Assembly: GCF_041260155.1 (NCBI RefSeq)
Contig: NC_091948.1
Location: forward strand, 5,593,501 to 5,657,500
Origin: Ptychodera flava
Taxonomy: Eukaryota > Hemichordata > Enteropneusta > Ptychoderidae
Reading direction: 5' to 3'
DNA: 64,000 nucleotides
Every line of letters starts with the position of its first letter. Within the stretch, counting starts at the first letter, position 1. The notes below the pieces were generated by a model that was not told where the DNA came from, did no database searches, and saw only the letters and a list, made by a program, of their open reading frames with translations. Below, one piece after another: positions 34,828-46,113 of the stretch. The translations under genes were made by a program, and so were the position numbers.

Positions 34828-36728
34828 TTAGTAAGCTTGGAAGGATAGATAGCATGGGAAAATAGATGGCAGATATAGCTGCTATCTATCCTCTCATTTG
34901 CATATCAATAGAAACACGCAATTTATGTATGCAAATGAGAAATGTCAGGATAGATGGTAGCAGGATAGATAGCAGAACACCGGATCGCCAACGCTGCGCC
35001 TGGGGGCTTATGGCCCTGACCAAAATCAGGTGCCGCCATCTGGTAAATTCGGTCAATTTTACAAAATTAACACAAAACATGTTTTGAAGGCTGATACTGA
35101 TATACTAATTTTACATATTTTTTACCTTGACCTAAAAATTTGGAGGAAAAGTACAGCTGTTCGTAACTGCCCTCCCACTGGCATAGCGGAAAATATTTGA
35201 TGCAGATCCGTAGCCCTGCTACACCCTGGCCCTGCCCCTCCCCTGCCACGGCCCAAACTTACTTCCGAGTCCTCGGCGAGAAGCAACATTTCACCGATGC
35301 TTTTTTGAAAGGAAGATGTTATTCGCACAGCAGTGGTGCGGATAAGGAATCTAAACTTTTTATTCGCATCGCAGAGTGTGTCTAGCTTTGATGTACCAAA
35401 GCTTGGCAATCGCTATTAATCCAGGTCCCCTAGTTTCCTCTTTTCCCGTTCCATAGTACGTATTTGAGACGTAAAACTGCTTGTAGGTGGAATTTGACAC
35501 GCATTTGTACCATTGTTTCAGTTGTTTACTTCATGTATCCGAATGGTTTCGGGAGGCAAGCTCAATATGTCCAGTCCATAACCTAGAGTAACCGGGGCCA
35601 AAATTATTTTTGTCAGCGTCGCTGCTAGCTGTGGGTCCATATAGCTGTGGTGTTTCCTGAGACTGGATTCCCGCCTTTTACGGGTTGGTTTTGACTTTTA
35701 CGATTTTAAACCCACCACCGGACCCACAGTTAAGGGCACATATCCTCCAAAAAAGAGATATGCCGTTATTTTACGTTGACATTACCAACAATGCGTTCCA
35801 CTATTTATTTATCTATTGCATAATTTATTTCATATTTTGCTTTCTTCTCATTTCGTCATTGACGTGTTTGGGTACGGTCCAGTTCAGTCGTGATAATACT
35901 ATATAACAAACAAATCATATTCTATTTTTCAGAAGGAGCTGCATGTAGAACCCTGATGAATGAAATAGTTCCTGATCATGTTGTGTAAGAGCTTTCTGTG
36001 CTAGCAAAATGATCGAGAAGCGAAGCGTCAGATCTAAAATTGCTGAAGTGCCTTGACATGATGGGTTGAAAGGTGAAATTTGTCACCGATATCCAATTAA
36101 ACTAATTGTTATGTAAATTATACTGTTTCAGTTATTCCGGGGGAGAATACTGCAGTGATTGGGGAAGGGTCAAGCTTTAGAATGCCGGACGAGGGGGAGG
36201 GTCACATTTTACATTACACATTACACCACCCTGTAATTACTGAATGCTCCCTTATTGAGATTGAGACTCAGTTTTCAACAATAAGCTTAATGCTTGACAC
36301 TACACACTTTCGACATGAGTTTTCAGACGCAACGAAAATACTGGGAAGCACATACAAAGCTACGACATATTTCTCTATAGCAAATCTCTATGTAGTATGC
36401 ACTGAGAGTTGCCCTGGAGTTGTCTATTGATCTCATCTGAACAGATTGTATTCATGTTAGGATTCGTATATAGAGGAGGGGACATCATCTAATTATTTTA
36501 AAACCTTACAGAAACAGACATGACGACGAGAAAATATCATGCTACCAAGACAACGAAGACGCAACGAAACTGTGTCGACAACTCTTATTGGTCTTTAACA
36601 ATACACGACCATTCCACGAAAAACGGATATCTCACACTGTTTCCTTTGCCTTGTTCATATACACACCAGATTTAGGAGTTGGTAAAGGCGAATTCGGAAG
36701 AGAATATTACTGAATGAAGACAAACAGC
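34828..36728. other. Intergenic DNA upstream of the CUB-LDLa gene
   Basis: Holds a fold-back repeat at 34860-34980 (GATAGCTGCTATCTATCCTC and CTCATTTGCATA facing TATGCAAATGAG and GGATAGATAGCAG), an inverted pair CTGTGGGTCC/GGACCCACAG at 35630-35722, and at 36150-36258 a relic of the element-D type (GGGTCACATTTTACATT ... TACTGAATGCTCCCTTA). The promoter and 5' untranslated part of the next gene should be near 36500-36728; no TATA box stands out. Confidence 0.45.
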
Positions 36729-36739
36729 ATGCCTTACAG
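36729..36739 (+). CDS. CUB-LDLa gene, exon 1 coding part (11 bases)
   Basis: ATG CCT TAC AG followed by donor GTAAGA. Chosen because its two leftover bases join the single C of the next exon to give Ser and place a methionine five residues ahead of a hydrophobic signal core. Context CAGCATGC is weak at -3. Confidence 0.7.
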
Positions 36740-39700
36740 GTAAGAAGGGGAGATGAGGCGAGCAATAGAAACAAAGAAATATACATAGTGAGGGGAAAAA
36801 AGATCTAACTTGAAAGGTGCAAGTTTCTGGAAAAGATGGAGAGGAAGGCTTACTTTCGAAAGATGGTCAAATATAGATCCAGAGAACAACAAAAAGACGT
36901 CAGCCACACTGGCAATGTTTACTTAACATTTCTACGATTATGAAGTTTTGATCAAACGAAATTTCTAAGCTCACAGCCGAGTTTTTACTTACTTTTTCAT
37001 AGATTTCTTGTGTCCGCGCACAAGGAGTGCCGACGTTTCTGCAACGAGCGGATTACACGTTTATTACTTTTTCTCCGTTGTGTTCTTAGTTACAATATCT
37101 AAAATGCCTGATTCAAATGAGAGGGGATAGTGAGCCACTATTCTCCTTCAATTGCTAAGCAAACTGGCGGAGGAAGATACGAAATATTGCAGATATTATT
37201 CAATGAGGCCACATTTAAACGATTTAGCGATGAAGAAAATTATTTTTTGAACGTCATATTTCATATAGAAGACAATACTAAAGTTACGACAATTTGCTAA
37301 CTCAGACCTACAGGTTATCATTTCTAGGCATGGAGGAGAGTAAAGTAGATCAGCATAATTTCTTGTAGTCGGACTACCTAAAATAATGTAGATTTATCAG
37401 GTTTTGTCTAAATTCTGCTCTTAGAGTTCGACTGACATTTGCATCCTCCGATTCTGCTTACAATTTTTTGACGTCGACTGAAATATTTCATTGTTCCCCG
37501 TTCAGTTATACACTTTGACGGCTAGGAAAAGCAGAGTGGGTACTACATTGTAATTTCCGAACTCTTTTTTTCCCTCCAGCTCTTTTACATTGTTCTCCGT
37601 GATCCTAGCATCGTTACTCGTGCTGGGAAGTTGCGCTGGCCACGATTTTGTCGAGGCAAGACCGACATTAACGCGTAAGTATCCTGAGATAGCGGTTCTA
37701 CCTCCATAATACCATCCAGACATTGCAATGATCACGGGCCGTCGCCGTTTTCGCCGTGCCCTAAACTGTATCAAAATTAGCAGGGCGAAAAATCTGATTA
37801 AAGACAGGAAAGTTAATCTGTGAAACGTAGTATGAGGGAACACACTGAGTGTTACTCCCCTTTGATTTAAATTCTATCATACAGAATATAGCCTGTACAG
37901 TTCGATGAATTGGTCAGTACAACAGAGCGACTAAATCAGCATTCTCTTTCATTTAGACTGTGGTGGGTTCCTCAATGAGTCAGAAGGTGAAATCATGTCT
38001 CCAGGGTATCCTCGGGGTTACCCTAGTGACCAACTGTGTATTTGGCTAATCGAAGTCCCCGTGTACCACTACGTACGTCTAGAGCTGCATTTTGTGGATT
38101 TGGAGCAGGCGACGATAAACTCCTGCTGGGATTTCATTGAGGTAAGAATTTCGCAGCAGCGGAAAGACTTTGGCCTATTTTAAACAGAATTACAATATGT
38201 TCGTTTTGTACCGGAGCTTTATCCACTTATAGCCATTTACCTACTTCTGGTTTCTATTGCACCTGGCCGACCGAGCCTTTACCAATTTCTCCTTTGAATT
38301 GGCAAGCAGACTTGCTGAGAAATAAATGTAAACTGAGAAGAAAATTTTGTGTTTGTCTTCTTCCTGCAGGTACGAGAAGGCAACAAGGAAGGCACTTTGT
38401 ACGGGATAGAATGCCACCGCTACTCGATGGGTCGTGTTTCATCAAAGAGTCGATGGATGTGGGTGAAATTCAAATCGGACGCCGCCTATGAGGGCGCTGG
38501 CTTTCTCGCCAGGTGGTCCTCTGTTCCTGGTATGTACAAGCACGGTTACTGCCGGGGTACAACGTTCACCATATACCTCACAGCGTTATCGCTCAAGGGT
38601 CCGGGGTAAATTGTCACATTCAACAGAAAGTCGGAAGACAAAAGGGAATCTGCAAATAGAATAACTTTTATTTAATTAATCTTTGTAATACTAAATTTGT
38701 CAAAACATAATTTAAAGACTTACTTTGCAACGACGTTAATGAACATCAAAATACATAATTTGATCTTTTTTAATAGTTTACATGTACTTGATATATTTTC
38801 TTTTATGTTCAAGGTGGCGATGACGGTGAGAGTTATACGGCCCCATTCTTGGGTAAGTATTGATCTTTTCACTTTTCTCAGACTTGTCTTTAGCTGGTCA
38901 TCAAAGTCACGACGAGAACTAACGCCTATTGGTATTGTTATTCAAAACCTTGAGTTAGAAACCGATCACACTGTATCCATAGTAAATATATTGTTTTCTG
39001 AATTTAGTACTAAGAATGCTTGACTATTTACTGCTTGTTTGTTGAGTGTGTGTTTATTAGGGTAGAATGCGTCTTGGAAACACTGTTTTTACTGTATCTT
39101 TCCTAGATCCTGTCCGCTGCTTCTGTGAAGTCATTTTGAAGCGCGCGGAACTTTTCACCTCTTTCTTCTTTAAAAAATTGGAAATTAAATTTTACTGTAT
39201 AGAGGTCATTTCAAAAAAGGTAAATTTTAGGTGATAGTTACTCTAGTTTCCAACTTTGCACGACGGTGACTCCTGACTTACATTCTTTCTTATTGAAGAG
39301 AACAGTTTAATGATTGTTTATGTTTCCCACAGGAAAGTTTGAGCAAAATTAAAATCTGTCCTTTCTGCACCATATTTGAGTCCCCTAAACGATTTGAGAC
39401 AGTGTTCATGCATTTCGCAACCCTGGCGTGACACGGACACGGATTTTGTGAACAAGTACCCGTGCTAAACTCTGATAGGAATTGAATACAGTATCCTTGG
39501 CCAATGTCTTGTGTGTTATGGTGTCACAATGTTGAGTGCAGCTGAGTATCTGTTGATCTGCCACAGGTCATCTTGTTTCGCCTGTCCAGTAATCATCGTT
39601 CGAACCACTTGGTCTCAAAGGTATACAGTCAGCTGTAATCTAAATATGCCCATATATGGTCATAGGGGCGTTCCTTGGTATTCAAAATGCCCATGTAAGG

Positions 39701-40688
39701 GCGCTGTTTTTAAAAAGCGGCCACCCGCTTAAAATCTGTGAGTAGTTAGATTTCCTCCTTCCATGGTAACCGTGGCAAAATTGGAACAGATGACAGTATA
39801 CCTTTAACCTTTTCACCACCATGGTTTTTCCCAAATCCATTGTTTTCTATGGTAAAGTTGGACCTGTATACAGGAAACTGGGGGTGAAAGGGTTAAAGCT
39901 GTCCTCCTTATGATGACGCTGCGAGCCGTCTCCTTACTCATCGTCGATTTGTCAAGGTCTTTCTTACGTTCCTACTTTTCAGCTTGTGGTCATGAGAACC
40001 AATGGCGATGTGGCAACTATGAATGCATCCCTGCCAACCAAAAGTGTAACAGGAAGAACAACTGTGGTGACATGAGCGATGAGTTGGACTGTGGTATGTA
40101 CATAGTTTTTACCTTCTCAGCGACCAAGCACAGTGTTTAGAGCCTCAGCAACTGTAACTTTCACAGTTTGGTACTTCTGCACCACCACATAGTAACATTT
40201 TCTTTGTATACTCAACTATGTGCGTTGAAATCCCTTCTTGTACTTCGCTTGTCTGACGTGTGGCATTCTGTTCGGTGCATACATTATTGTCTTGCAAATA
40301 TTGGCCATAAGTCACCGCTGCCAGAAAATGTATTTGCATTTACTTCAGAATTGAAGCTAAGATATTAAGGCTTTCAATCTCTTCTCACTCCTTTATTCTT
40401 CATTTGCAAAACTGCTTGAATAATATTTGTATCTTTCCGATTTCAGGGCCAACTAGAACAAAAAAGAAAACTTTAAGGTTGGTTGTAGCCATGGGAGCGG
40501 CGGTTTTTGTGGTATTCATTATTGTGGTAGTGTTCAATCTTTACGTCTGTAAATGCAAGCAACGGATGCCAGGACGGGGATTGGCGAGACATGCCGAGAA
40601 CGATGCAACCAGGCACATCACCAGGGTCGGGCTGTGCCTTGTGGTGCCAACGAAGGCAGAGAAGTCGTGGTGGGAACAGTGTCAGTAG
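36729..40688 (+). CDS. CUB-LDLa single-pass membrane protein (NETO-like architecture)
   Basis: Exons 36729-36739, 37580-37674, 37957-38141, 38370-38529, 38814-38852, 39983-40093 and 40447-40688 join in phase to 280 residues plus stop TAG. Order: signal peptide (MPYSSFTLFSVILASLLVLG, cleavage near SCAG), one CUB domain (about residues 36-148, four cysteines), a short acidic linker (GGDDGESYTAPFLA), one LDLa module with six cysteines and calcium-type acidic residues (NCGDMSDELDC), TRTKKK, a transmembrane helix (LVVAMGAAVFVVFIIVVVF) and a cytoplasmic tail. CUB plus LDLa plus membrane segment is the plan of NETO-type receptor auxiliary subunits, but those have two CUB domains, so orthology is not claimed. 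The tail frame is uncertain: the better-looking tail lies in another frame to 40984 (see separate entry). Confidence 0.85.
37580..37674 (+). CDS. CUB-LDLa gene, exon 2 (signal peptide core)
   Basis: Strong acceptor TTTTTTTCCCTCCAG and perfect donor GTAAGT. Encodes SFTLFSVILASLLVLGSCAG and HDFVEARPTLT. Leaves one base that completes His with the AC of the CUB exon. Confidence 0.82.
37957..38141 (+). CDS. CUB-LDLa gene, exon 3 (CUB, first half)
   Basis: Acceptor TTTCATTTAG, donor GTAAGA. Encodes CGGFLNESEGEIMSPGYPRG then YP, LCIWLIEVP and LELHFVDLE, the CUB signature (C-G ... SP-YP--YP---C-W) up to CWDFIE. Confidence 0.95.
38370..38529 (+). CDS. CUB-LDLa gene, exon 4 (CUB, second half)
   Basis: Acceptor TTCCTGCAG, donor GTATGT. 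Encodes VREGNKEGTLYGIECHRY and WVKFKSDAAYEGAGFLARW, the CUB end motif 'F.SD....GFLARW'. Confidence 0.95.
38814..38852 (+). CDS. CUB-LDLa gene, exon 5 (39-base linker)
   Basis: Acceptor TGTTCAAG, donor GTAAGT. Adds GDDGESYTAPFL. Its phase (two bases in, one out) is exactly what the CUB and LDLa exons need, but it is a multiple of three, so skipping would keep the frame and its inclusion cannot be proved here. Confidence 0.65.
39055..39375 (+). mobile_element. Divergent copy of the AGGTAGAACGCACC element
   Basis: GGTAGAATGCGTCTTGG at the left, then TAGTTTCCAACTTTGCACG, GGTGACTCCTGA and GGAAAGTTTGAGCAAAATTA at the right in the order seen at 23121-23475. Lies between linker and LDLa exons. Confidence 0.5.
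39804..39896. mobile_element. 93-base MITE, copy 2 (TTAACCCTTTCACC family)
   Basis: Over 90 percent identical to 20869-20961, including CCCAAATCCATTGTTTTCTA and GTAAAGTTGGACCTGTATAC. It lies 86 bases ahead of the LDLa exon. Confidence 0.85.
39983..40093 (+). CDS. CUB-LDLa gene, exon 6 (LDLa)
   Basis: Acceptor CTACTTTTCAG, donor GTATGT. One complete LDLa module: CGHENQWRCGNYECIPANQK then CNRKNNCGDMSDELDC, six cysteines. Confidence 0.95.
40447..40688 (+). CDS. CUB-LDLa gene, last exon (transmembrane segment and tail)
   Basis: Acceptor GATTTCAG. Encodes GPTRTKKKTLRLVVAMGAAV then FVVFIIVVVFNLYVCKCKQR, a stop-transfer type helix with flanking basic residues, and a 36-residue tail to TAG 40686-40688. 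Confidence 0.8.
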
Positions 40689-40984
40689 TCTGTAGCAACC
40701 TGTTACACGACCCAATAGTTGTACTGGAGGAAAGAAATCAGATGAACCAGTTTCCGAACCCTAATACCGTGCGAAGTGCTTTCACTGCCTATATCGGAGG
40801 AGAACGATCCGACAGAGAGCCACCGCCGTATATAGCACATACCAAAGACAAGGGCTCCGCCATCGACAAGGGAAATGGTGATCTAGAAGGACCAGAGGGG
40901 TCAGATTGGAAGAATACGACGTCATTCCATCCGAGATTGTTGCCGCCAATCGATACCATGGCTTCCTTACCACATGTAGAGTAA
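40553..40984 (+). other. Alternative-frame tail of the CUB-LDLa protein
   Basis: From 40553 a second frame stays open for 143 codons to TAA... (stop at 40982-40984, TAG/TAA context) and includes EERNQMNQFPNPNTVRSAFT, SDREPPPYIAHTKDKG (a PPPY motif) and LLPPIDTMASLPHVE. Its composition looks more like a receptor tail than the other frame does. A frame change between 40553 and 40688 (indel in this assembly, or a small unrecognised intron) would make a protein of about 380 residues. No convincing splice pair of the right length was found. Confidence 0.45.
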
Positions 40985-41300
40985 TTCATAAAAGAAAAGG
41001 TCACCTTAATTTCATCTCACTTCTTTACAAGGTGACCAAAACGCTGTAGCGCAATACAATTAGGTAAGAAGTAAAGCAGAATGTATTTGCTCACGCTATT
41101 TCCACTTGAACTGATTTTAGAGGTTAATAGTAATCAACGATGGGGATGATTTACTTGTGATTTATTTTAGAATTGACTCCATGGTTAAATTTAAGTTTGG
41201 AAACGACCAGATTCACACATGTACTGTGAAAAAAAGTAAAGAAATGCCGATCGCAATATGCGAAAGAAAATAATTGCAGTTATATAAATTTTTAGAAAGC

Positions 41301-41401
<101 letters not shown>

Positions 41402-41673
41402 GTTACATAAACGTTGCAACGTGTAACTTTTTGGATGAACTTGTAGAAAACATATGTATCCGTCGCCGACCCAGACTGCACATTTAACGTGAAATTCATC
41501 GATCGTCAGCACCACAAACTTTGTTGGGTGTACCGGACGTGCAAACGTTGATGATAAAAAACTTCAGCAACTCCTGAAGACGTTCCTTTCAGATTAGTGA
41601 ATGTGAAGTGGAATTTCGTCGTATTGTATACCATTTCGCTTTATTCGTTGTAATCTTTTACACCCACTGTTGT

Positions 41674-41679
41674 AATAAA
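41674..41679 (+). terminator. Candidate polyadenylation signal of the CUB-LDLa gene
   Basis: AATAAA about 690-990 bases after the possible stop codons, in TGTAATAAAAACATT. A further AATAAA occurs at 42033. Confidence 0.35.
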
Positions 41680-42882
41680 AACATTATCTTTCTGGATTCT
41701 GCAAGAAGAGTGCCTTCCATTTATGTCCTCGACATTTAAAGTTTTATCATGTCTAGGAACTAGACCATCACTTAAACTCAGATTTTTTTTCATGAAAATA
41801 ATTAGAACTCAATTAAGGGTATCCCTTTTTTACATTCTTTTCCTGAAAATATATCATTTTATCAAATTATTTTCTTTCCAGTTTGTGTTTCTCTGAAATT
41901 TCATGATTTCTGTTTTCCAAAATTTAGGTTGGAATATTTCCAAAGAAAAGCCTGATTCCCTCTTGGTTTTCGTAAAAGGGAAACTCTTTTCTGTTCTGTT
42001 GAAGAGTAAATTTAAAGCAAAAGTGGAAAAACAATAAACGTACTATATACGTGTCTTTGTCTTCTGAAACATTCAGTCATGCTAACAAGCTCTTAGCTTT
42101 CAACGTTTTAGAATACTTTTTATCTTCAAGCCACACAACAAAACATTAGTAATGAAGGTTGTATTCTAATGTCCTCATGAATATTCTTTAAAAATCAGGA
42201 AAAAAATGATAAATCGGTCATACAGACATAAAATGATACTTACTTTCATCACATAAACTGGTCCGGATCGGCACGCACATATGTGACGTGAGGCCAAACA
42301 CACTTAGTTGCGTTTACTGTGCGCATGTTTTAATTATCCACGGCCCCTAATAGAATGTGATGTGATAAATTTAGACATGGAAGGCATGTCTAATGAAATT
42401 TCATGTTGCCAAAGCTTTAGCGATTCCCTATAACCGAAAGTGGTGTCAGGACTCTACAGACCCAATGGTCTGCAAGCAGCATAATGCAGCGCTGTAAATC
42501 CGTCGATCGATCATCTTATGAGTAACGTTACGGTTCCGACTCAATGTGGACGTCGAACCTGGCCATAAACCTGGAAGTTACCCCTAAACATAAGTTCAAT
42601 TGAATAAATATATACCGTATGATCTTCAGATAAAGACGGCTCGAAGCATCAAGCCATTCTTAGAAAGACGATAAATTTCCTTCATCACCTAAAAAGATTC
42701 CGTAAATTCCGAATCGGATCTACAGCGAAGCGTAAGGAAGACATCAATTGTAGCCTGAACTCTGCAGCGCCGTGGATGTGTTATCGAAAGTCGACAACAA
42801 AACAGAGTTTCCGCCGAGTGACGAAAGTTTAAAGGTATCTGACGAGCTCGATATGTGTCACTGCAAACATTAAAGTCCGTAA
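41680..42882. other. Intergenic DNA, no feature recognised
   Basis: AT-rich to 42250, then mixed composition. Neither strand shows a domain-like frame or repeat. Confidence 0.4.
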
Positions 42883-43694
42883 GGGAGCCGTCATTATTTA
42901 CGGCCGGGGGGGGGGAGGTCGGAGGAATTTCATCGAAAACTCAAAAATTCCGAGTAACCCCCGCAAACCATGATGAATTTGAGTAACCCACCTCTCTAAC
43001 ACAGACATTTTGACTGACCCCCCCATTTTGAAAAGTTAAATTTAAATACATGTATTTGTATAATTTACAAAAATACAGCAATAGTAAAGACCATTCAAAT
43101 CCTCTTGCACCCTGCTAGATTATCCTCCGTTATATCTCATGACGGTTGAAAAAGATGAAACCAACAAAATGAAATTCAAAGTCACAACAAAATATAGATA
43201 TAAAACGTCACATTATACACATCATCCAACCATATAGTATATTATTTAATATGGATGGGTACCATGACAAGGTCTTCACTAGCATATCTGACGGGGTAGA
43301 GTTTGAAAGTAGAAGGGAGAACATGCGGGAGCCTGAGGGGGAAAGTGTCAGAGGGGTTGTACCCTCTCTTGCCTGGAAAATTTTCAGAAATTGAAGTGTG
43401 CAATGGTGCAGTATGGTGCAATCTAAGAGGTGTTTTCAATGTGTATTTTTACTGAGTAAAACTGTCAGAATACCCCAAGGGGGAAAGGGGTTCCCCCTCT
43501 CGCATCGAAAATGTTTAGAAATTGGTTTGTGAAATGGTGCAATCTGAGAGGTGTTTCAATGCATTTCGCACCAAAACATGAGTAACCCCCTTCTTTCTCT
43601 CAACATTTTGTACCCCCTTGTAGCTTTCAATTTTTTGAGTGACCCCCGGCCCTCACATTCCTCCGACCCCCAGGCCGTAAATAATGATGACTTC
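42883..43694. mobile_element. G-run inverted-repeat element C (Harbinger-like)
   Basis: Left end GGGAGCCGTCATTATTTACG then GCCGGGGGGGGGGAGGTCGGAGGAAT; right end ATTCCTCCGACCCCCAGGCC then GTAAATAATGATGACTTC. TAA stands outside on the left (42880-42882) and TTA on the right. Runs of ACCCCC/GGGGG recur near both ends. No coding capacity. Confidence 0.72.
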
Positions 43695-43768
43695 TTAAGA
43701 TGTAAAAATTGACGACCGGGATCGCGACTTGCGAGTTTACACCAGCCGAGACCGGTGACAGCAGCAGA

Positions 43769-43826
43769 AAACTGTGGCCACAAGCATGCAATGAGGTATA
43801 CCTTTTTGCATGCTTGTAGCCATAAG
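43769..43826. repeat. Small fold-back repeat
   Basis: TGTGGCCACAAGCATGCAA faces TTGCATGCTTGTAGCCATA across AGGTATACCT. Confidence 0.65.
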
Positions 43827-45002
43827 TTCACTGATCATATCTCATTCAAATAAAAATATTATTTTTCTAAAGAAAACCAAATAAAAATTGAATTTATGTT
43901 AAAACACTTGTGTTTTTTGTCTGTGTTTGTTTTTTCTCTGGCTCGCTGGCTGGTAGGTTTTTCAAAAATCCAAGGACGGCAAACTAAAGAATTTTCTAAC
44001 TCTGATTACTGTAGCTGTCAGTCGCTAACTTAATGAAACCTGTCTCTGCCATGCCCGCCGATGGCCGACTTGTTTTGGCGTCGGAACTGCGCGAGACAAT
44101 GATTGACAAGTTCACGTGACGGAATCCGTATCTTTGATTGTTAAAGATGTCGTTAGGTGTATCAACATTTCAACTTGATCGGACTTATCATAGAAACAGT
44201 GAAAGTACCATGTAAAGTATTTGCATATCTCCTTGGCGATGGGCCGTTTTACTCATTAAATGAAAGCAACCCCGGGAAATAACGTTAAGATTGCGACATT
44301 ATTTTGCAATCTGTCACAATTATGTTTTATCCATCCACATCGAATGAAAAGCAAGAAGACTGTTCATGTGATAAATCTACAATCACATGGCATTTATCTC
44401 TCTTCACGTCATTGTATACTCGTATTTTTCGCGGAGCCAAACAACTTCTCACCTATGGCTCATGTCTCTCAGCGAAAAACACTTGTATTATATAGAAAAA
44501 TACAGTGGAATTATATATAATTATCACTTTATAGTTATTACTCTTTAGAGCCTGTACATATTTGTGATGTATTCCACTAATGGAATGGTCTGTGATGCCA
44601 CTCCCGGAAAAACTGTACTAAAATTTCCTAGTACCTTGGCCTCCGAGTATCTCACACACCACCGTTTTAAAACACCGATGAGTGATATAGATTGGAATGG
44701 GATGGAGTGGAATGGAGTGTAGCAATTGCAAGATCTGATACTTAAAAGTTTATAATTGCTTTTTGTTTAATGGCAACGACGAATACGTTGGTCGTACTTT
44801 TAAAACAATTGGTTTTGAGTATCACTTTTCTAATGGCTGCTGTTCCATCAAAAGTAAATTGGTGACATGCTGCCATAACGTTCATATGAAATTACATCGT
44901 CGCTAATAATTTTCATTAATACTTGCTGATGCACAATTAAGGTCGTGTATTTTACTGCTCTGACTGCTGCTCTGCTGATGAAAACGACGACCACGAAGAC
45001 AA
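43827..45002. other. Intergenic DNA, no gene seen
   Basis: AT-rich. A short GGAATG-type minisatellite lies at 44690-44720. Nothing else recognised. Confidence 0.4.
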
Positions 45003-45235
45003 GGGAGCCGTAATTTTTTATGGCCTTGAGAGTCGGAGGAATGTGAGGGGGTCACTCAATTAAAATTGAAAGCTACAAGGAGGGTTGCTCAAAATGTGGA
45101 GAGAAAGCAGGGGTACTGAATATTTGGTGCAAAATGAATTGAAACACCTCTCAGATTGCACTATTTCACACATCAATTTCTCAAAATTTTCAATGACTGC
45201 TCCCCGACAATCGCTTTGGTGTTGGATTTGATGAA
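45003..45235 (-). mobile_element. Truncated relative of element C
   Basis: Starts GGGAGCCGTAATTTTTTATG then GCC and GTCGGAGGAATGTGAGGG, followed by sequence matching the right half of element C in reverse (GTCACTCAATTAAAATTGAAAG, split; ACACCTCTCAGATTGCAC). No right end seen. Confidence 0.65.
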
Positions 45236-45621
45236 AACCGATGAGACAATTGCGGAACCATGGAGCTTGACAAGCAGTCTTGATAACCACGACTGAAACC
45301 CACCAACACTATCTTTACATACTGATCTTCAAAGGTAACTGTGGATCATAAACAACCAGTCAAAGGACTGTTATGGAGAACGCGAGGTTGTTTTGCAGTG
45401 CGCTTGCGTGTAATCGTGCCATAATCGCCATTACTAGTGTTCTCATAGAAACTTTTCTATTAAAGTGACAATTCAAATTCATGAAAACAATCAGAGTCAC
45501 GGTCAATCACAGTCAAATATCTATCTCTTTTCGATGTAATACTGGCAGGGCAATAATTTTCTTCTTCTATATTCCTTCTTTTGTGATAATCATGCGTATG
45601 TGTGAATTTTTGCTTATTATG

Positions 45622-45656
<35 letters not shown>

Positions 45657-45657
45657 C
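45622..45657. repeat. (AAC)n microsatellite
   Basis: Twelve AAC units. They make a poly-Asn run in a short frame that has no other support. Confidence 0.97.
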
Positions 45658-46046
45658 TTATTCCAAACTCCTCTCCAGTTGCATGTCGAATGTCACGGCC
45701 CTTCGAAACCGACTACCTGCTTGATTCCTCGTAGGTGAACGTCTCATTCTTGCACTTAGAATATGTGTCACAGGCAATGGCTACTCAATTTATTTGAGGA
45801 TAGTAATTTCCGTTGTGTCGTAGTTAATACTTGTCGACGGGGATTTATAATCTTACAGCCTATTACAAGTGGGTGCCAGACTGATTATTATCCTGAAAAG
45901 ATCAATCGGGTCAAACGGACACTATCGAGACGGAAATCATGCCAGGAAGAAATTTACTGCAATTAACCTTTCGTAAAATTAATAAAAGCTTACAAGAGTC
46001 TACGGTGACACAACTGAACCAAATTGTTGTGTTGTTCGCATCAAAG

Positions 46047-46113
46047 ATGAGCTTCGTAATCTTCATTTGTTTGTTCGGAGTCTTCGGTCCGTTAGTAACA
46101 AGTAATGCCATCG
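46047..46113 (+). CDS. Mosaic gene exon 1 (signal peptide)
   Basis: ATG in AAAGATGA, then MSFVIFICLFGVFGPLVTSN and AI before donor GTAAGT. Typical signal peptide with cleavage after the TSN-A region. Two overlapping donors are possible (GTAAGT at 46114, GTAACG at 46118); only the second gives the phase needed by the next exon. Confidence 0.65.

Noticed and set aside
35122..35409. 95-codon minus-strand frame
   Set aside because: No recognisable domain, no splice context; overlapping frames on the other strand are equally long.
45481..45738. 85-codon frame with poly-Asn
   Set aside because: Poly-Asn comes from the AAC microsatellite.
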